Part shown: positions 22,711-34,290 of the stretch, one piece after another
How positions within the stretch are numbered: position 1 is the first letter of the stretch
How the letters are laid out: every line of letters begins with the position of its first letter
DNA from: Aquarana catesbeiana
Lineage: Eukaryota > Chordata > Amphibia > Anura > Ranidae
Length of the DNA: 64,000 nt
NCBI RefSeq assembly: GCF_042186555.1
Contig: NC_133327.1
Location: 328,402,300 to 328,466,299 of the forward strand
Reading direction: 5' to 3'
Translations under genes and position numbers: made by a program
Notes under the pieces: model-generated
Seen by the model: the letters and a program-made list of their open reading frames with translations, nothing else
Database searches by the model: none
Told to the model about the DNA's origin: nothing

Positions 22711-23091
22711 GCAGAGTCCGTCCTTGCATCAGGTGTCCCCGGCAGAGTCCGTCCTTGCATCAGGTGCTCCCGGCAGAGTCCGTCCTCGCATCAGGTGCTC
22801 CCGGCAGAGTCCGTCCTCGCATCAGGTGCTCCCGGCAGAGTCCGTCCTCGCATCAGGTGCTCCCGGCAGAGTCCGTCCTCGCATCAGGTGCTCCCGGCAG
22901 AGTCCGTCCTCGCATCAGGTGCTCCCGGCAGAGTCCGTCCTCGCATCAGGTGCTCCCGGCAGAGTCCGTCCTCGCATCAGGTGCTCCCGGCAGAGTCCGT
23001 CCTCGCATCAGGTGCTCCCGGCAGAGTCCGTCCTCGCATCAGGTGCTCCCGGCAGAGTCCGTCCTCGCATCAGGTGCTCCCGGCAGAGTCA
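22711..23091 (+). repeat. 31-bp satellite array, about 12 units
   Basis: The unit CAGAGTCCGTCCTCGCATCA followed by GGTGCTCCCGG repeats with near-perfect identity; the first two units carry TTGCATC instead of TCGCATC. The 31-bp period has no stop in three forward frames, so long open frames here are artefacts of the repeat. Confidence 0.95.
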
Positions 23092-25320
23092 GTATAGACC
23101 CACTCAGTGCAGACCCCCCTCCATCAGTGCAGACCCCCCTCCATTAGTGCAGACCCCCTCAGAGCAGACCCCCCCTCCATCAGTGCAGACCCCCTCAGCA
23201 GGCCCCCCCTCCATCAGTGCAGACCCCCTCAGAGCAGACCCCCCTCAGTGCAGACCCCCCTCAGTGCAGACCCCCCCCTCCATCAGTGCAGACCCCCTCA
23301 GAGCAGACCCCCCTCCATCAGTGCAGACCCCCCTCAGTGCAGACCCCCCTCCATCAGTGCAGACCCCCTCAGAGCAGACTCCCCTCCATTAGTGCAGACC
23401 CCCTCAGCAGACCCCCCTCCATCAGTGCAGACCCCCCTCCATCAGTGCAAACCCCCCTCCATCAGTGCAGACCCCCCCCTCCATCAGTGCAGACCCCCCC
23501 CTCCATCAGTGCAGACCCCCTCAGAGCAGACCCCCCTCCATCAGTGCAGACCCCCTCAGAGCAGACCCCCCCTCCATTAGTGCAGACCCCCTCAGAGCAG
23601 ACCCCCCCTCCATCAGTGCAGACCCCCTCAGCAGACCCCCTCAGCAGGCCCCCCTCCATCAGTGCAGACCCTCCTCAGTGCAGACCCCCCTCAGTGCAGA
23701 CCCCCCTCCATCAGTGCAGACCCCCCTCCATCAGTGCAGACCCCCTCAGAGCAGACCCCCCTCCATCAGTGCAGACCCCCTCAGAGCAGACCCCCCTCCA
23801 TCAGTGCAGACCCGCCTCCATCAGTGCAGACCCCCTCAGTGCAGACCCCCTCAGAGCAGACCCCCCCTCCATCAGTGCAGACCCCCCTCCATCAGTGCAA
23901 AGCCCCTCAGAGCAGACCCCCTCAGAGCAGACCCCTCTCCATCAGTGCAGACGCCCTCAGCAGTCCCCCTCCATCAGTGCAGACCTCCTCAGAGCAGACC
24001 CCCCCTCAGTGCAGACCCCCTCAGCAGACCCCCCTCCATCAGTGCAGACCCCCCTCAGTGCAGACCCCCTCAGTGCAGGCCCCCCTCCATCAGTGCAGAC
24101 ACCCTCAGCAAACCCCCCTCCATCAGTGCAGATGCCCTCAGCAGACCCCCCTCCATCAGTGCAGACCCCCCTCCATCAGTGCAGACCCCCCCTCCATCAG
24201 TGCAGACCCCCCCCTCCATCAGTGCAGACCCCCCCTCCATCAGTGCAGACCCCCTCAGAGCAGACCCCCCTCCATCAGTGCAGACCCCCTCAGAGCAGAC
24301 CCCCCCTCCATTAGTGCAGACCCCCTCAGAGCAGACCCCCCCTCCATCAGTGCAGACCCCCTCAGCAGGCCCCCCTCCATCAGTGCAGACCCCCCTCCAT
24401 CAGTGCAGACCCCCCCTCCATCAGTGCAGACCCCCTCAGAGCAGACCCCCCCTCCATCAGTGCAGACCCCCTCAGAGCAGACCCCCCTCCATCAGTGCAG
24501 ACCCCCTCAGAGCAGACCCCCCTCCATCAGTGCAGACCCGCCTCCATCAGTGCAGACCCCCTCAGTGCAGACCCCCTCAGAGCAGACCCCCCCTCCATCA
24601 GTGCAGACCCCCCTCCATCAGTGCAAAGCCCCTCAGAGCAGACCCCCTCAGAGCAGACCCCTCTCCATCAGTGCAGACGCCCTCAGCAGACCCCCCTCCA
24701 TCAGTGCAGACCTCCTCAGAGCAGACCCCCCCTCAGTGCAGACCCCCTCAGCAGACCCCCCTCCATCAGTGCAGACCCCCCTCAGTGCAGACCCCCTCAG
24801 TGCAGGCCCCCCTCCATCAGTGCAGACACCCTCAGCAAACCCCCCTCCATCAGTGCAGATGCCCTCAGCAGACCCCCCTCCATCAGTGCAGACCCCCCTC
24901 CATCAGTGCAGACCCCCTCAGCAGGCCCCCCTCCATCAGTGCAGACCCCCCTCAGTGCAGACCCCCCTCAGTGCAGACCCCCCTCCATCAGTGCAGACCC
25001 CCTCAGAGCAGACTCCCCTCCATTAGTGCAGACCCCCCTCCATCAGTGCAGACCCCCTCAGAGCAGACCCCCCTCCATCAGTGCAGGCCCCCTCAGAGCA
25101 GACCCCCCTCCATCAGTGCAGACCCGCCTCCATCAGTGCAGACCCCCTCAGAGCAGACCCCCTCAGAGCAGACCCCCCCTCCATCAGTGCAGACCCCCCT
25201 CCATCAGTGCAGACCCCCCTCCATCAGTGCAGACCCCCCTCAGTGCAGACCCCCTCAGCAAACCCCCCTCCATCAGTGCAGATGCCCTCAGCAGACCCCC
25301 CTCCATCAGTGCAGACCCTC
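23092..25320 (+). repeat. C-rich variable satellite (16-21 bp units) with ~726-bp higher-order repeat
   Basis: Three related units alternate: CCCCCCTCCATCAGTGCAGAC, CCCCCCTCAGTGCAGAC and CCCCCTCAGAGCAGAC. Landmark variants recur at a spacing of about 726-727 bp (CCCGCCTCC at 23,811 and 24,537; GATGCCCTCAGC at 24,131 and 24,858), so a block was duplicated whole. A partial third copy follows near 25,125. Open frames up to ~629 codons are repeat artefacts. The opposite strand carries many G-runs and could form G-quadruplexes. Confidence 0.92.
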
Positions 25321-25671
25321 CCCTCCTATAACGCCCCCCAGGCCCCAGCAGTGAGCACATACAGCCGCGGCCACCGGCGCTGTGTGTTCAGTGGAGAGGA
25401 GAGGGGCCGATCCGTGCGAGATGAGAAGCCGATTCATTGGCTGCATGGATCGAGCCCCCTTCCCCTCTCTACTGAACACAGGGGGGACGATTTAGCTGCG
25501 GCAGCTGCCCCGGCGGCCATTTTCCTGTAGCCAGCTTCCAAAAAATTTAAATTGCAAACATTCCCGATTTTCCCTGGGCAAATCCCAATTCGGACAGCCT
25601 CCGATCGGGACGAGGGTCCCAAAATCGGGATTGTCCCGGGAAAATCGGGACTGTTAGCAACTATGGTAAGA

Positions 25672-27140
25672 GCCCACTAATTGAAAAGCACAATTATCAC
25701 TTAGAATATTTACTCCACTCCTTCCCAGACACCGGATGTATCTATGCTCCTCCATGGTCACTGGAGTGGCTCGCTGAGAGGCTGAGACGGGCATCAGTCC
25801 AGGCACCTGGCGGATCCAGACTTTATTGTCGTGATGACGGGGTGCCTGGACTGATTTCTGTGACGTTAGCAGAGAGTGGATTTCAGAGTGCTCTCTGCTA
25901 AAAAACGGGTCACAGGAGTGCAAAACAGATTGCACTTCTGTGACCCATAGGAGAAGCCCAGCCAAACAAGCTCAGGCTGGACTTCTTGTTTAATTATCAC
26001 TCTAAGATAGAGAATTCATATGCTCAAAAATGTCACAATTGTCAAATTAATCTTCCCTTAAAAGCAAATGTGTCAAAAATGGAAAAAAAAAAAAAAAAAA
26101 AAAAAAAGCCTACTCAGGCCACAGGGTTGTCACGTGAGGGTGAGAAGGCATGCCATTCACTGCACAATTGTTGATTAAACCTATATTTGACAATTAGCGA
26201 GGGAGTGTGAGGGCCTGGAAGTATCTTATACAGGTTGAAGGGTTGGGGATGTTTTTAATTGTCACAGGTTTACTTTACAGAGCAAATACGTTTCTTGAAA
26301 TAAAGTTCTTATCAATACAGTTTTCTAGTTGTATCTGCTGCTTCATTTTAAGAATATGTTGAGGAATAGGATGCATCATCAAAATTAAAAGTAAAGTAAC
26401 ATTTAGCTTTATCAAAATAGTAAGGCTGGACATAGACATTGACTTTCAGCTGATTACTGATGGATCGTCCAACGTTCAAGCCGCGGGTGGCCGTATAAGC
26501 AGAACTTATCTCCACAAAAGTCAATATTAAAATCTACCGTACTGGGTGAAAAAGTATCAGTGACTACATCCTATCTTATGAATTCATTGTTCAGTAACTC
26601 CATTCAGATGTCACAGTTGCTAAGTACAATAGCCTGTAATGGCGATTCATCCATCCATGCTTTTAGCATGGATGGGGGAATCAAATGATTTGAGCTGTGT
26701 ATGGCTAGCCTTAGAACAGCAGTAAAAAAAGTTAAACTAGGGAAGCCTCATTCAAACTGAAGGTTGGTGTTGATATTCTAAACAAGAAAAATAAATACAT
26801 TAGCAAGTTAAAACTAACATTGTCCCTGCAATGATTGCATACGGCTGCTGTTAACAAAGACACTTTTCAGATGATACGTAAAGACTGTTGTGTTCCATCC
26901 TTTTTACTTCTTCATGTTCGCTTAAACCAAACCAGTCACCAAACAACTTACAGAGACACAATACATTGTTGAAATAGGAGTAAACAAGTTAATTGACCAA
27001 TAGATAGGCAGCAGAGATGAAATGCTTGGTCTATTTTAAAATAAAAAACTGTAGAATATTTTTATACTATCCATTATATAGGTTCTTAACTGCTTAAGAA
27101 TGAACAAGTACTGGGGTCCTTTGAACCCACATACTTGTTC
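25672..27140. other. No gene recognised
   Basis: 25,700-25,985 contains short imperfect inverted repeats (GGGCATCAGTCCAGGCACC against GGTGCCTGGACTGA; GAGAGTGGATTTCAGAGTGCTCTC; GGTCACAGGAGTGCAA against TTGCACTTCTGTGACC) as in foldback MITEs. A 27-base poly(A) lies at 26,080-26,107. The rest is AT-rich without homology I can see. Confidence 0.5.
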
Positions 27141-27149
27141 ACATGGCAC

Positions 27150-27830
27150 TTAACATATTTAAAAATATATTGTATTGTATTGTTTTTTTAAAAATCCCTA
27201 AGTGTGGTGACCCTGCCTTGTTCGGTTGTGTCTCCAATAAATGTATTGTATCACTGCTAGACTTTTGCGCAAACCAATCAATATACGCTTATTGGGATTT
27301 TTTTAACCAAAAATATGTAGAAGAATACATATTGGCCTAAACCGATGAATACATTTGTTTTTTACATTTTTTTTGGATATGTATTATAGCAGAAAGTAAA
27401 ACATTTTGTTTTTTTTGTTTTTTTCAATATTGTCGCTCTTTTTTTGTTTATAGCACAAAAAATAAAAAAACTGCAGAGGTGATCAAATGCCACCAAAAGA
27501 AAGCTTTATTTGTGTGAAAAATAGGACATCAATTTTGTCTGGGTACAACATCGCACGACTGTGCAATTGTCAGTTAAAGCGACACAGTGCTGTATCGCAA
27601 AAAATGGCCTGGTCAGGAAGGGGGGGGGCAAATCCTTCCGGGGTTTTCGCTGCCCGAGCCGTTTTTGTGGTTTTTTTCACACATTTAAAAAATATATTTT
27701 TCGGCCTGAAGATTACACAAAACCTGCAAACATTATATATTTTCTGAAAGCAGACACCCTAGAGCACTTTTTGCAATTCATAGCTGCATCACTTTAGCTG
27801 ACAATTGCGCGGTCGTATGACGTTGCACCC
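27150..27830 (+). repeat. Partial copy of the 54.3-55.0 kb TTAA-element interior
   Basis: GCGCAAACCAATCAATATA, TATTGTCGCTCTTTTTTTG, GCACAAAAAATAAAAAA and GCAAAAAATGGCCTGGTCA match bases 54,530-54,990 in order. This is the interior and right side of the same repeat family. A clean TTAA boundary is not obvious here. Confidence 0.7.
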
Positions 27831-29200
27831 AAACAAAATTGATGAATTAGGAAAAATAAAAGCAGATTACATTTCAGCTTTAAGCTTGCTGGGTGAACAG
27901 GAAAGGGTGCTAAATAATCCCTTTATTTCTTTAGGTATAGCTTTTATTTCATTACAATCTGCTAATTCTAAAAATTGTGAATTGAAGCGGGGTGATCAGA
28001 GTGGGTGTATAATATTGTAAAGAAAACTTGTAAATTTTGTATAAAATTATATTCTATTTTGTATGCTTTGCCTATGTACACTGCACTGATTACTGTTTGA
28101 ATACATGTTGCATTCTTTTGAGTCCAGATTAGAAATTAGTCTGCCTATGTTACGCCCCTTGTTACCATAAAAGTACAATTCTAATATTATTGTGATACCT
28201 ATGTAATCATGTGTATAAAAACTTCAATTGCACCGAATAAACAGTACAGTTATTTGGAAAGATGCTGAGTGTATCCTTGTGTCTGTTCCCTACTGCAGTA
28301 GTTTTTAACTTGAAACCACTAATCAATATGAGGATAGGATTTGCCTATCTATAAAATTTTCAAAATATAAACTAGTGCTTCCAAGAGAATACATTTTTTT
28401 AATAAATGGACATTGCACATTTCAGGGGGTTTGTGTGAAAACATCTAGGTGATATGCACTTTAATAGCCCTAAAGGAATCCTTGCTTTTTAATGTAAAGT
28501 TTTCTATATTGCCATGGGTGGCTGAAAACCTTCTGTCAGTAATAATTGTCTACTTCCTGAGCCTAAAGTTTGTATCTCTTGACAACAATGCATGACTGCA
28601 TAAGATCTAACTTTTTTACATTTAGGTTGAACAGCTGGTTCTTAAACCCCGTACACACAGGTCGAATGTCTGTAGACATCGGCCGGTTAAAAAAAAAAAA
28701 AAAAAAACATCCGACATTCGGCCTTGTGTATGCCACCCTGTTCGACAGAAACTGGAAACTGGCTGTTTGGCTGGCTTCTTTCAGACGAGCATGCTGGAAA
28801 AACCAGCAACCGACCATCTCCTGATCAGTGCTCTCAGCCAATGGCGGAGACGCTGATCGGAGGGTTCTGGTGGGGGCCGCCCCCCTGCCAGAATACAACA
28901 GCTCAGCGGGGGGAGATCGCTATACTAACTTCAGATAGTTAGTACAGCATCTCTGGCCAGAGCTGACAGTTTTATTTTGTGTATGCACTAGGCTTTATTG
29001 TCTGCCATTGTTGTGCTGCTTAATTTTAACCTTTAGGTGCTTAGGTGACTATTAAACATTAGAAAATGTATTTGTAAAGCCTAAGATTTGAAACGGATCA
29101 CGTTGATATGCTGCTGACAGTAATAAACTGTACATCTGACACTTATATATGCATCTGACACATCTTCTTTAATTCTTTTGATTCTTACAATTTTTTTTAC
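27831..29200. other. No gene recognised; Harbinger-like scrap at 28,648
   Basis: CCCCGTACACACAGGTCGAATG at 28,648 and GACATTCGGCCTTGTGTATG at 28,711 form a short inverted pair around an A-run, resembling a Harbinger-type MITE end. Nothing else is identifiable. Confidence 0.4.
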
Positions 29201-29370
29201 AACTGAGAAAGATTTTAGGGTCTCCACTCGGGCATCTATGTTCCCCATTTGGTGTAATCCACTGAGGATGCAGGTCGGGCTAGCAGTCTGCCCTGACTCC
29301 ATGGAGTCCACAGAACAAGTAGAGAAAAATCAAAGCCTCAGGCTAACTCCATCCAGGCCACATCCCCCAT

Positions 29371-29401
29371 ATGTTTCGCCCAACCCACGGGGCTTAGTTA
29401 T
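29371..29401 (-). ncRNA. Hammerhead-like motif, left arm (A3/U8 type)
   Basis: Minus strand: ATAACTA core, extra A, stem II GCCC/GGGC, GAAA, stem III ACATAT, then G at position 17, which is not a permitted cleavage residue. G5 is A here. It is a decayed partner of the right-arm copy. Confidence 0.35.
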
Positions 29402-29411
29402 ACTTGCCTCC

Positions 29412-29445
29412 ATCACTAAGCCCCGTGGGTGGGGCGAAACATGTC
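29412..29445 (+). ncRNA. Hammerhead-like motif, right arm (A3/U8 type)
   Basis: Plus strand: ATCACTA core, extra A, a perfect 5-bp stem II GCCCC/GGGGC with a 6-base loop, GAAA, palindromic ACATGT as minimal stem III, then C at the cleavage position. Relative to CUGANGA it has A3, C5 and U8. A3 and U8 could pair in place of the usual C3-G8. Confidence 0.45.
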
Positions 29446-29515
29446 TTGGGGGTGACCTGGATGGAGTTAGGCTGAGGCTGCTATCGCCTATTACATGCTG
29501 AACTGAGAAAGATTT

Positions 29516-31664
29516 GACACAACTGCAGAACGACAGTGTGCAGTTTCTGATACTGGAAAAAAATAAATAAAAATAAGAGGATACATTTATACCTTCATTA
29601 ATATTTTGGCAGTAAAACAATTAAGTATACCCCAGTACCATTTTTTCTGCTGGTCATGGACAAAGAATTTGAATCTCATAAACAATGTTACAGTTGATGG
29701 TATGTCAGTTTTAGGTGGAAGTTAGGGCTAAAGGAGGCCATAGAAGGATTGAAATTCGGCTGCTTCAGCGGGGACAGGTCAAATTTCGAACCATGTGTGG
29801 CCACTGCAGTTGAACAGAAGTCAGTCTACCAATCAACTTTTGTGCAACTGTCCTTTCTGATAAAAGTCACTCAATCAGTAGCTGCAGCACTGATCCATAT
29901 ATTCTAACAGCGATGGAGTCTCACTGCTGTCAGAATTCAATATCACAGGGAGTAGGATTTCCCTATCCACCTCAAATGTGTGGATAGGAGAATTGGTTCC
30001 ATTTTTTTTTTCATTCTATCCGCTAGCTGAACAAAAAGAAAAAAACGGAACCATGTATGGCCAATGTTGCATCTTCTACTCACCAATCAGCAATGAAAAA
30101 GATACCCCCTTAGTGTATTCATCTTCTCTATTTTGCTGCATCTTCCTTTCTTCATTGGAGGTGTTACATTTTTTAATGCTGTTTTATGTTGTTCCGCTCT
30201 GGGAGCTTTCTTTCTAACAAAGAAATTAACAAATTGCAGTGAGCCAAAGCAAACACATTTCTGCTTACCTTAGCCACATCATTGACAGTTCTACAATTTC
30301 CTATAATCATCTAAATTGGTTCAATATGTGGTTTTCTTTTAAAATATTTACATTCCATGTTTTGGCTTCCATGGGACTAGTTGCGGGTTGCTTAAAATAT
30401 TTATGGCTTATGCTTATAAAGAATATAATTTCAGCACCAAGTATAACCCAAGGCTAAACAGAGAAAACCAAAAGGTTTCAGGAGCAGAAATGTGGCTACC
30501 ATTAGTGATGCAGCACAGTACATTCCAACCACATTGTAACACCTGTGTCTTGCTGCCATCTTCAGGAATGTTTGCTAGGCACATATAATTATTATAGTTT
30601 AAATTGGATGTTAAACATTTAGATTATTGTACCACATACCTCATCTACAATGGACGTAATGATTTACATAGCTAGTAAAAGAAATTGATTAACAGGGTGA
30701 TGGGCAGAGGTGTGGATGAATAAGATACAACTATTTTTATCAAACAAAATAATCTCAGTGTATATCAAAAAATATTTTTAACAGCATAGGTAATTGGTTT
30801 ACATTGCTTTATTTTGTCATAATACAATTTTTGTTTCTTGGAATTTGCTAGGAGCATACTGTATATCTACAGTAAAAAAAATATATAGTAGTTACATATG
30901 TTGTCAAATGAACAGAATATAGCAGCTTTTCTCAACATTTTTACTGAAACCACTGAAATAAGTTTTAGGTCTAGGGCAACCCCTGCAGAAAAAGATTAAA
31001 TCAATAGATCACAGTATGTTAGTATGCTCAGTAAGTTGTAGAAAGTTTTAAATAAAAGAAGAAAACAGTCAATCTGACACCCATTTTCTTTTACAACCCC
31101 CCCCTCACTCTACACAACAAATTCATTTTGGTAATAATTTTGAAATAAAAACTGTGGTGTCCTCTTTTCATCAGTGGCCAGAGTGACCCCTACATTGGTG
31201 GTTAGTGAAAAACTGGCCTCTTGCATTGGTGGTCGGTGCAAGAAAGTGGGAGATCAATTCACCACTGCTCGAGCTTGAGATGCCTCTAGAAATCCCAGTA
31301 GGATCCTTGTTCTAGGCTAGAATATGTGTTTAACTACCACATTATGCTAGAATACATTTTTAGTTTTTAGTTTTAATTGTTGTTTTTAGAACAACAGAGG
31401 CACCTTTTTATCTGGATAATACATGCATACGTTCTACTAAAGTCAGCTATCACATTTTTTTCTGTAGCATTTTTAAAGAAAACATGTACTAAGAAAATAA
31501 GTTGGCTGTCATTGACAAAATTTTCTATTATGATGCCCAAGGATATTCAATTCTTCCTAGTCACCTAGCTAGAACCAACATGGTTTTCAAGAGATGTAGC
31601 TTTACTCTTACTTGAGTTTTCACTTGCTTTTCCCATGTCAGACAACTAGCACTTTTAGGGGGGT
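29516..31664. other. No gene recognised
   Basis: AT-rich sequence with only short open frames and no recognisable domain, RNA gene or inverted-repeat boundary. Confidence 0.5.
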
Positions 31665-31674
31665 TCATATATAT

Positions 31675-33060
31675 CTCCCAGTAGTACCCTCTAGTGTGCT
31701 AGAAGGATAGTGCATGTTTGTGTGAGAGTAGGCACATTTCCAGGCTTGGGTGTGCTTTGATCTGGGTTGGATGTGACTCAGAGCAGAGCTGGGTGACTCA
31801 CAGGCAGCATCATCGAGACCTCCCACTTCTTTCCAGAATGTTCTAGTGTTTTTGGCCAAGGAAGGAGTAGAGGGGAGGTGGTGCTGTCTGGGGTGTTCTA
31901 GGGAGCCCTGACCAATCCCCAATCTGGATTGGCAGGGGGCAGGCCTCCTTAAATACCTAGGGTCAGCCCAGATGGGGGAGGAGTTGTTTGGCTGGAATCT
32001 GGAGATTGAGTGTTAGGCTGTCGGGACCTTTGAAGGAGCTCCCCAGTCTGGAGGGGTGACCTTTGGCCTGGGTTCGGGTGCGGACAGGACCCTTCTCACG
32101 ACACACAGAGGTATCCTGGACAGGTGGCACGGGAGCAAGAGAGGACAGAGGGAGAGTACTGCCAGGCAAAGTCTCCAGGAGAGGAACAACAGGTCGCAGC
32201 CAAGAGGGCTGGTGAATGACACACAGTCAGGAGAGGACGGGGGAGGCATGCCTAAGAGAACTGGGAGATTGCAGTCTGGAATAGGTGCAGGGCCAGTGGA
32301 GTGGACTGTGGTGCCACAGGCAGTAGAGAGAGGCAGCTGCAGCCAGGAGGGCTGGCAGGGCCTGAAGAGGTGATACTGGGAGCAGTAGCTACATGGACAT
32401 CTAGCACTAGCACCTACAATTTTGCTACACTAAAGGGGCCCACGGTTCCTGCCTGCAAAGGGCCACTTTTGCTTCAAACTCCTGCTTTATACAGTAAAGT
32501 GTGCCTGGAGAGGTCTGCTGTTGCCGGGGTGAACGGGGTAAGCCTGCGGGTGTGACTGTGTTAAAAGTGTTACCTTCAGTGAGGCATGGGCCACAAACTT
32601 TATTGTTGCTACCGGCAACCACTGGAATTGTCATCGGTTATCTGCCTTCAGTTGCTCGGGCACAGTCGGTGCTGAGCGACATGCCTGGACACGTCCTGCT
32701 AGTTCCAGTGTGCCTGCAAACTTCCGTTTGTCTAACAAGGGGTTACAGCAGCATGCCGAGGGAGGGGCCTGCCTATCAGTTTCGCAGATGCCAGCCTGTC
32801 TGGAAGCGAGGGGGCGGTGCCACACCCTAGAGGAGACCCAGCGTTCCCTGCTAGCAGACACCACAAGGCAGAGGAGCAAGATGGCAGAGTGTGCTCGTGT
32901 GTTTCCAGTGCTTACCTGGTTGCCTGATCTGTAGGAGCGGCATTGGTGGACACCAGTGTCCGATTGGAGCATCGTGGGGTTCTGTCTTCAGGATGATTGA
33001 GGAGACAGTGTGACTGTGCTTGCTGTGTCCAGAATGCCGGATATCAACCATGGTGGTCAG
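31675..33060 (+). repeat. LTR-like repeat, copy A
   Basis: Bases 31,737-32,205 align closely with 33,067-33,555 (ATTTCCAGGCTTGG, GACTCAGAGCAGAGCTGGGT, GGGAGCCCTGACCAATCCCC, ATTGGCAGGGG). A TATA-like CCTTAAATAC lies near 31,950. Related but diverged sequence occurs at 37,585-37,800 and 63,500-63,960. TAGTACCCTCTAGTGTGCTAG at the left echoes TAGCACCCTCTAGTGTGTGC at 63,440. No coding part is attached, so a solo or tandem LTR is likely; its family is unknown. Confidence 0.55.
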
Positions 33061-33558
33061 GACTGTAGGTAAATTTCCAGGCTTGGCTGTATTTTAATCT
33101 GGGTTGGGAGTGACTCAGAGCAGAGCTGGGTGACTCACAGGCAGCATCATTGAGACCTCCCATTTCTTTCCAGAATGTTCTAGTGTTTTCTGGAAAGGAA
33201 GGAGGAGAGGGAAGGTGGAGCTATCTGGTGTGTTCTAGGGAGCCCTGACCAATCCCCTAGCTGGATTGGCAGGGGACAGGCCTCCTTAAATATCCAGGGT
33301 CAGCCCAGCTGGGCAGGTGTTGTTTGGGTGGAAGGTGGAGATTGAATGTTAGGCTGTCGGGGCCTTTGAGGAAGCGCCCCAGTCTGGGGGGGGGTGACCT
33401 TGGGCATGGGCTCAGCTGTGAACAGGACCCTTCTTACAACACACAGAGGTGTCCTAGACAGGTGGCATGGGAGCAAGAGAAGACAGCAGAAGAGCACTGC
33501 CAGGCGAAGTCTCCAGGAGAGGAACAACAGGTCACAGCCAAGAGGGCTGGTGAGTGAC
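33061..33558 (+). repeat. LTR-like repeat, copy B, cut by a Penelope-like fragment
   Basis: Direct repeat of 31,737-32,215. Similarity stops at GTGAGTGAC (33,550-33,558), where copy A continues ACACAGTCAGG. The Penelope-like sequence starts there. Confidence 0.65.
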
Positions 33559-34290
33559 TTGGGAGATAGACTTGACTGTATTAACCCAGCATATAGACCC
33601 CTTGCTGGCTATTTCCAACACCCCATTAATAATAATCAGTTTTCTACCCATCAAATAGTAAAGGCCCCTTTTTATAAGCCTTCTATAGATTGGTATATGC
33701 AGATTTTTCAAAACTGTGCTCACAATCCTAGCAAATTCAACAATATATTCCTTGTAACCTCACTCCAAAAGAAATCCAGGCCTTAAAAATCCTGATGGAC
33801 GACTCCAGTATTAACATTAAACCAGCAGACAAAAGGGGAGGTATTGTATTACAGGATAAAACTGATTACCTAGCTGAGGCCTACAGACTATTGTCTGATA
33901 CTAAGACGTATATAGCACTGATTCGGAATCACTTATCAGTATACAAATTAGAAGCTGAGAGTCTAATCACAAAAACCCACTCAGAAGGAGTTCTGAGTAA
34001 AGTTGAGGCCTCCTTATTAATACATACATTTCCTAAGACTCCATATTTTTATCACTTACCCAAAATACATAAAAACCAATCTCCTCCCCCAGGCAGGTCT
34101 ATAGTGGCTGCTATGGATAGCATCACTAGTGGCCTGTCACAATATAGCGACACCTTCCTTCAACCACTATCACAAAATCAACATTCCTATATCAGGGACC
34201 ATGCAGATTTATTGGATCAAATCCAGCATTACATCTGGCAGCCCAGTTATCACTGGGTCTCGTTAGACGTATGTTCTTTATATACATCCA
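33559..34290 (+). pseudogene. Penelope-like element reverse transcriptase, N-terminal half
   Basis: A first frame (33,560-33,786) encodes a decayed N-terminal region. The clearer frame reads MDDSSINIKPADKRGGIVLQ (33,795 on), close to the IKPADKGG motif of Penelope-like elements. Next come FYHLPKIHKN, the LPKIHK signature, then PGRSIVAAMDSITSGLSQY and HWVSLDVCSLYTS, whose Asp corresponds to RT motif A. The sequence leaves the family just after SLYTS, so the YxDD motif and any GIY-YIG endonuclease are absent. Penelope-like elements copy RNA by target-primed synthesis and often carry hammerhead motifs in their terminal repeats. None is visible next to this fragment. Confidence 0.82.

Larger units (their letters stand above)
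22208..25665. mobile_element. TIR element (CATAGTTGC ends, 6-bp TSD) filled by satellite DNA
   Basis: CATAGTTGCCAACA at 22,208 and TGTTAGCAACTATG ending at 25,665 are inverted repeats. GTAAGA lies directly outside both (22,202-22,207 and 25,666-25,671), a 6-bp target duplication. The right part has CCCGATTTTCCC/GGGAAAATCGGGA repeats. No transposase is visible. About 2.6 kb of the interior is two tandem-repeat arrays. Confidence 0.75.
29216..29500. mobile_element. 285-bp inverted-repeat insertion with 15-bp TSD and hammerhead-like cores
   Basis: AACTGAGAAAGATTT at 29,201-29,215 and 29,501-29,515 are identical direct repeats bounding the insertion. Inside, about 29,333-29,396 and 29,414-29,480 are inverted copies (arms with TAACTCCATCCAGG and GCCCCGTGGG). 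Each arm has a hammerhead-like core followed by GAAACAT. The long TSD suggests target-primed reverse transcription, with the inverted copy made by twin-priming or template switching. Confidence 0.75.

Noticed and set aside
22657..25530. Long open reading frames (up to ~629 codons) across the satellite
   Set aside because: They are low-complexity Pro/Gln/Ser/Ala translations of tandem units, open in several frames at once, with no domain or codon signature.
31675..33060. Several 60-110-codon frames on both strands in the GC-richer repeat
   Set aside because: They fall in a repeated LTR-like sequence, overlap each other on both strands and have no homology I recognise.
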